This document shows, piece after piece, positions 6,071-6,102 of a stretch of DNA of 6,102 nucleotides. The notes beneath the pieces were generated by a model. That model was given only the letters and a program-made list of their open reading frames with translations, was not told the DNA's origin and ran no database searches. Origin of the DNA: Bacteroidaceae bacterium (GTDB taxonomy: Bacteria > Bacteroidota > Bacteroidia > Bacteroidales > Barnesiellaceae_A); assembly GCA_017561285.1 (NCBI GenBank), contig JAFZDG010000267.1, forward strand, positions 1 through 6,102, read 5' to 3'. A program made the translations under genes and the position numbers. How positions within the stretch are numbered: position 1 is the first letter of the stretch; every line of letters begins with the position of its first letter.

Positions 6071-6102
6071 AGCCTCTTGTCGGATTCGAACCAACGACCC
6101 CG
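6071..6102 (-). tRNA. tRNA gene, 3' portion only (possibly tRNA-Thr)
   Basis: On the minus strand, GTTGG-TTCGAAT-CCGAC (6095 to 6079) is a canonical T arm with a 5-bp stem (one G-U) and a 7-base loop. It is preceded by the variable-loop bases GGGGTC and followed by the acceptor strand AAGAGGC (6078 to 6072) and discriminator T (6071). No CCA is encoded, as is usual in Bacteroidota, where it is added enzymatically. The 5' half, with the anticodon, is beyond the window. The matching acceptor strand should read GCCTCTT. A U discriminator with a GCC start fits tRNA-Thr best, but the isotype is a guess. Confidence 0.88.

Noticed and set aside
6036..6102. tRNA 3' end as a possible integration site for a mobile element
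   Set aside because: There is no second copy of the tRNA end, no integrase gene and no change in composition inside the window, so nothing here supports an attachment site.

Overview
The window looks like ordinary chromosome from a Bacteroidales (Bacteroidota) bacterium. The signs are a DUF6056-type membrane protein, an OmpH/Skp-like periplasmic protein with a lipoprotein signal, a PepD-type dipeptidase, gene starts without Shine-Dalgarno sequences, promoters of the Bacteroides type (TAnnTTTG with TTG 19 bp upstream), and a tRNA gene without an encoded CCA end. The genus cannot be fixed from the sequence alone.

Layout, left to right. (1) Positions 2-1633, plus strand: the 3' part of a polytopic DUF6056-like membrane protein. 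Its reading frame is open to the window edge, so the true start lies outside. (2) Positions 1668-3346, minus strand: a family 2 glycosyltransferase followed by RadC. The two overlap by one base (TAATG), so they form a probable two-gene operon with its own promoter just upstream. (3) Positions 3411-4348, minus strand: a second unit with a promoter, a 79-residue single-pass membrane protein, an OmpH-like lipoprotein coupled to it through an ATGA overlap, and a clear intrinsic terminator. (4) Positions 4322-4485: a divergent intergenic region with a perfect 8-bp inverted repeat whose two arms each match a Bacteroides -7 element. (5) Positions 4486-5949, plus strand: a complete PepD-type (M20C) aminoacyl-histidine dipeptidase, followed by a strong terminator. 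(6) Positions 6036-6102, minus strand: the 3' end of a tRNA gene and its probable terminator.

The genes do not form one obvious pathway. Three units concern the cell envelope (DUF6056 protein, membrane-anchored GT2, small membrane protein plus OmpH), RadC belongs to a widespread JAMM-fold family of unsettled role, and PepD is a cytosolic peptidase. I see no CRISPR array, insertion sequence, toxin-antitoxin pair, phage gene or defence system, and no convincing new system. The points most worth a second look are the symmetric promoter palindrome at 4328-4348, the translationally coupled small membrane protein/OmpH pair, and the GT2-RadC coupling. No gene-free stretch exceeds 300 bases.
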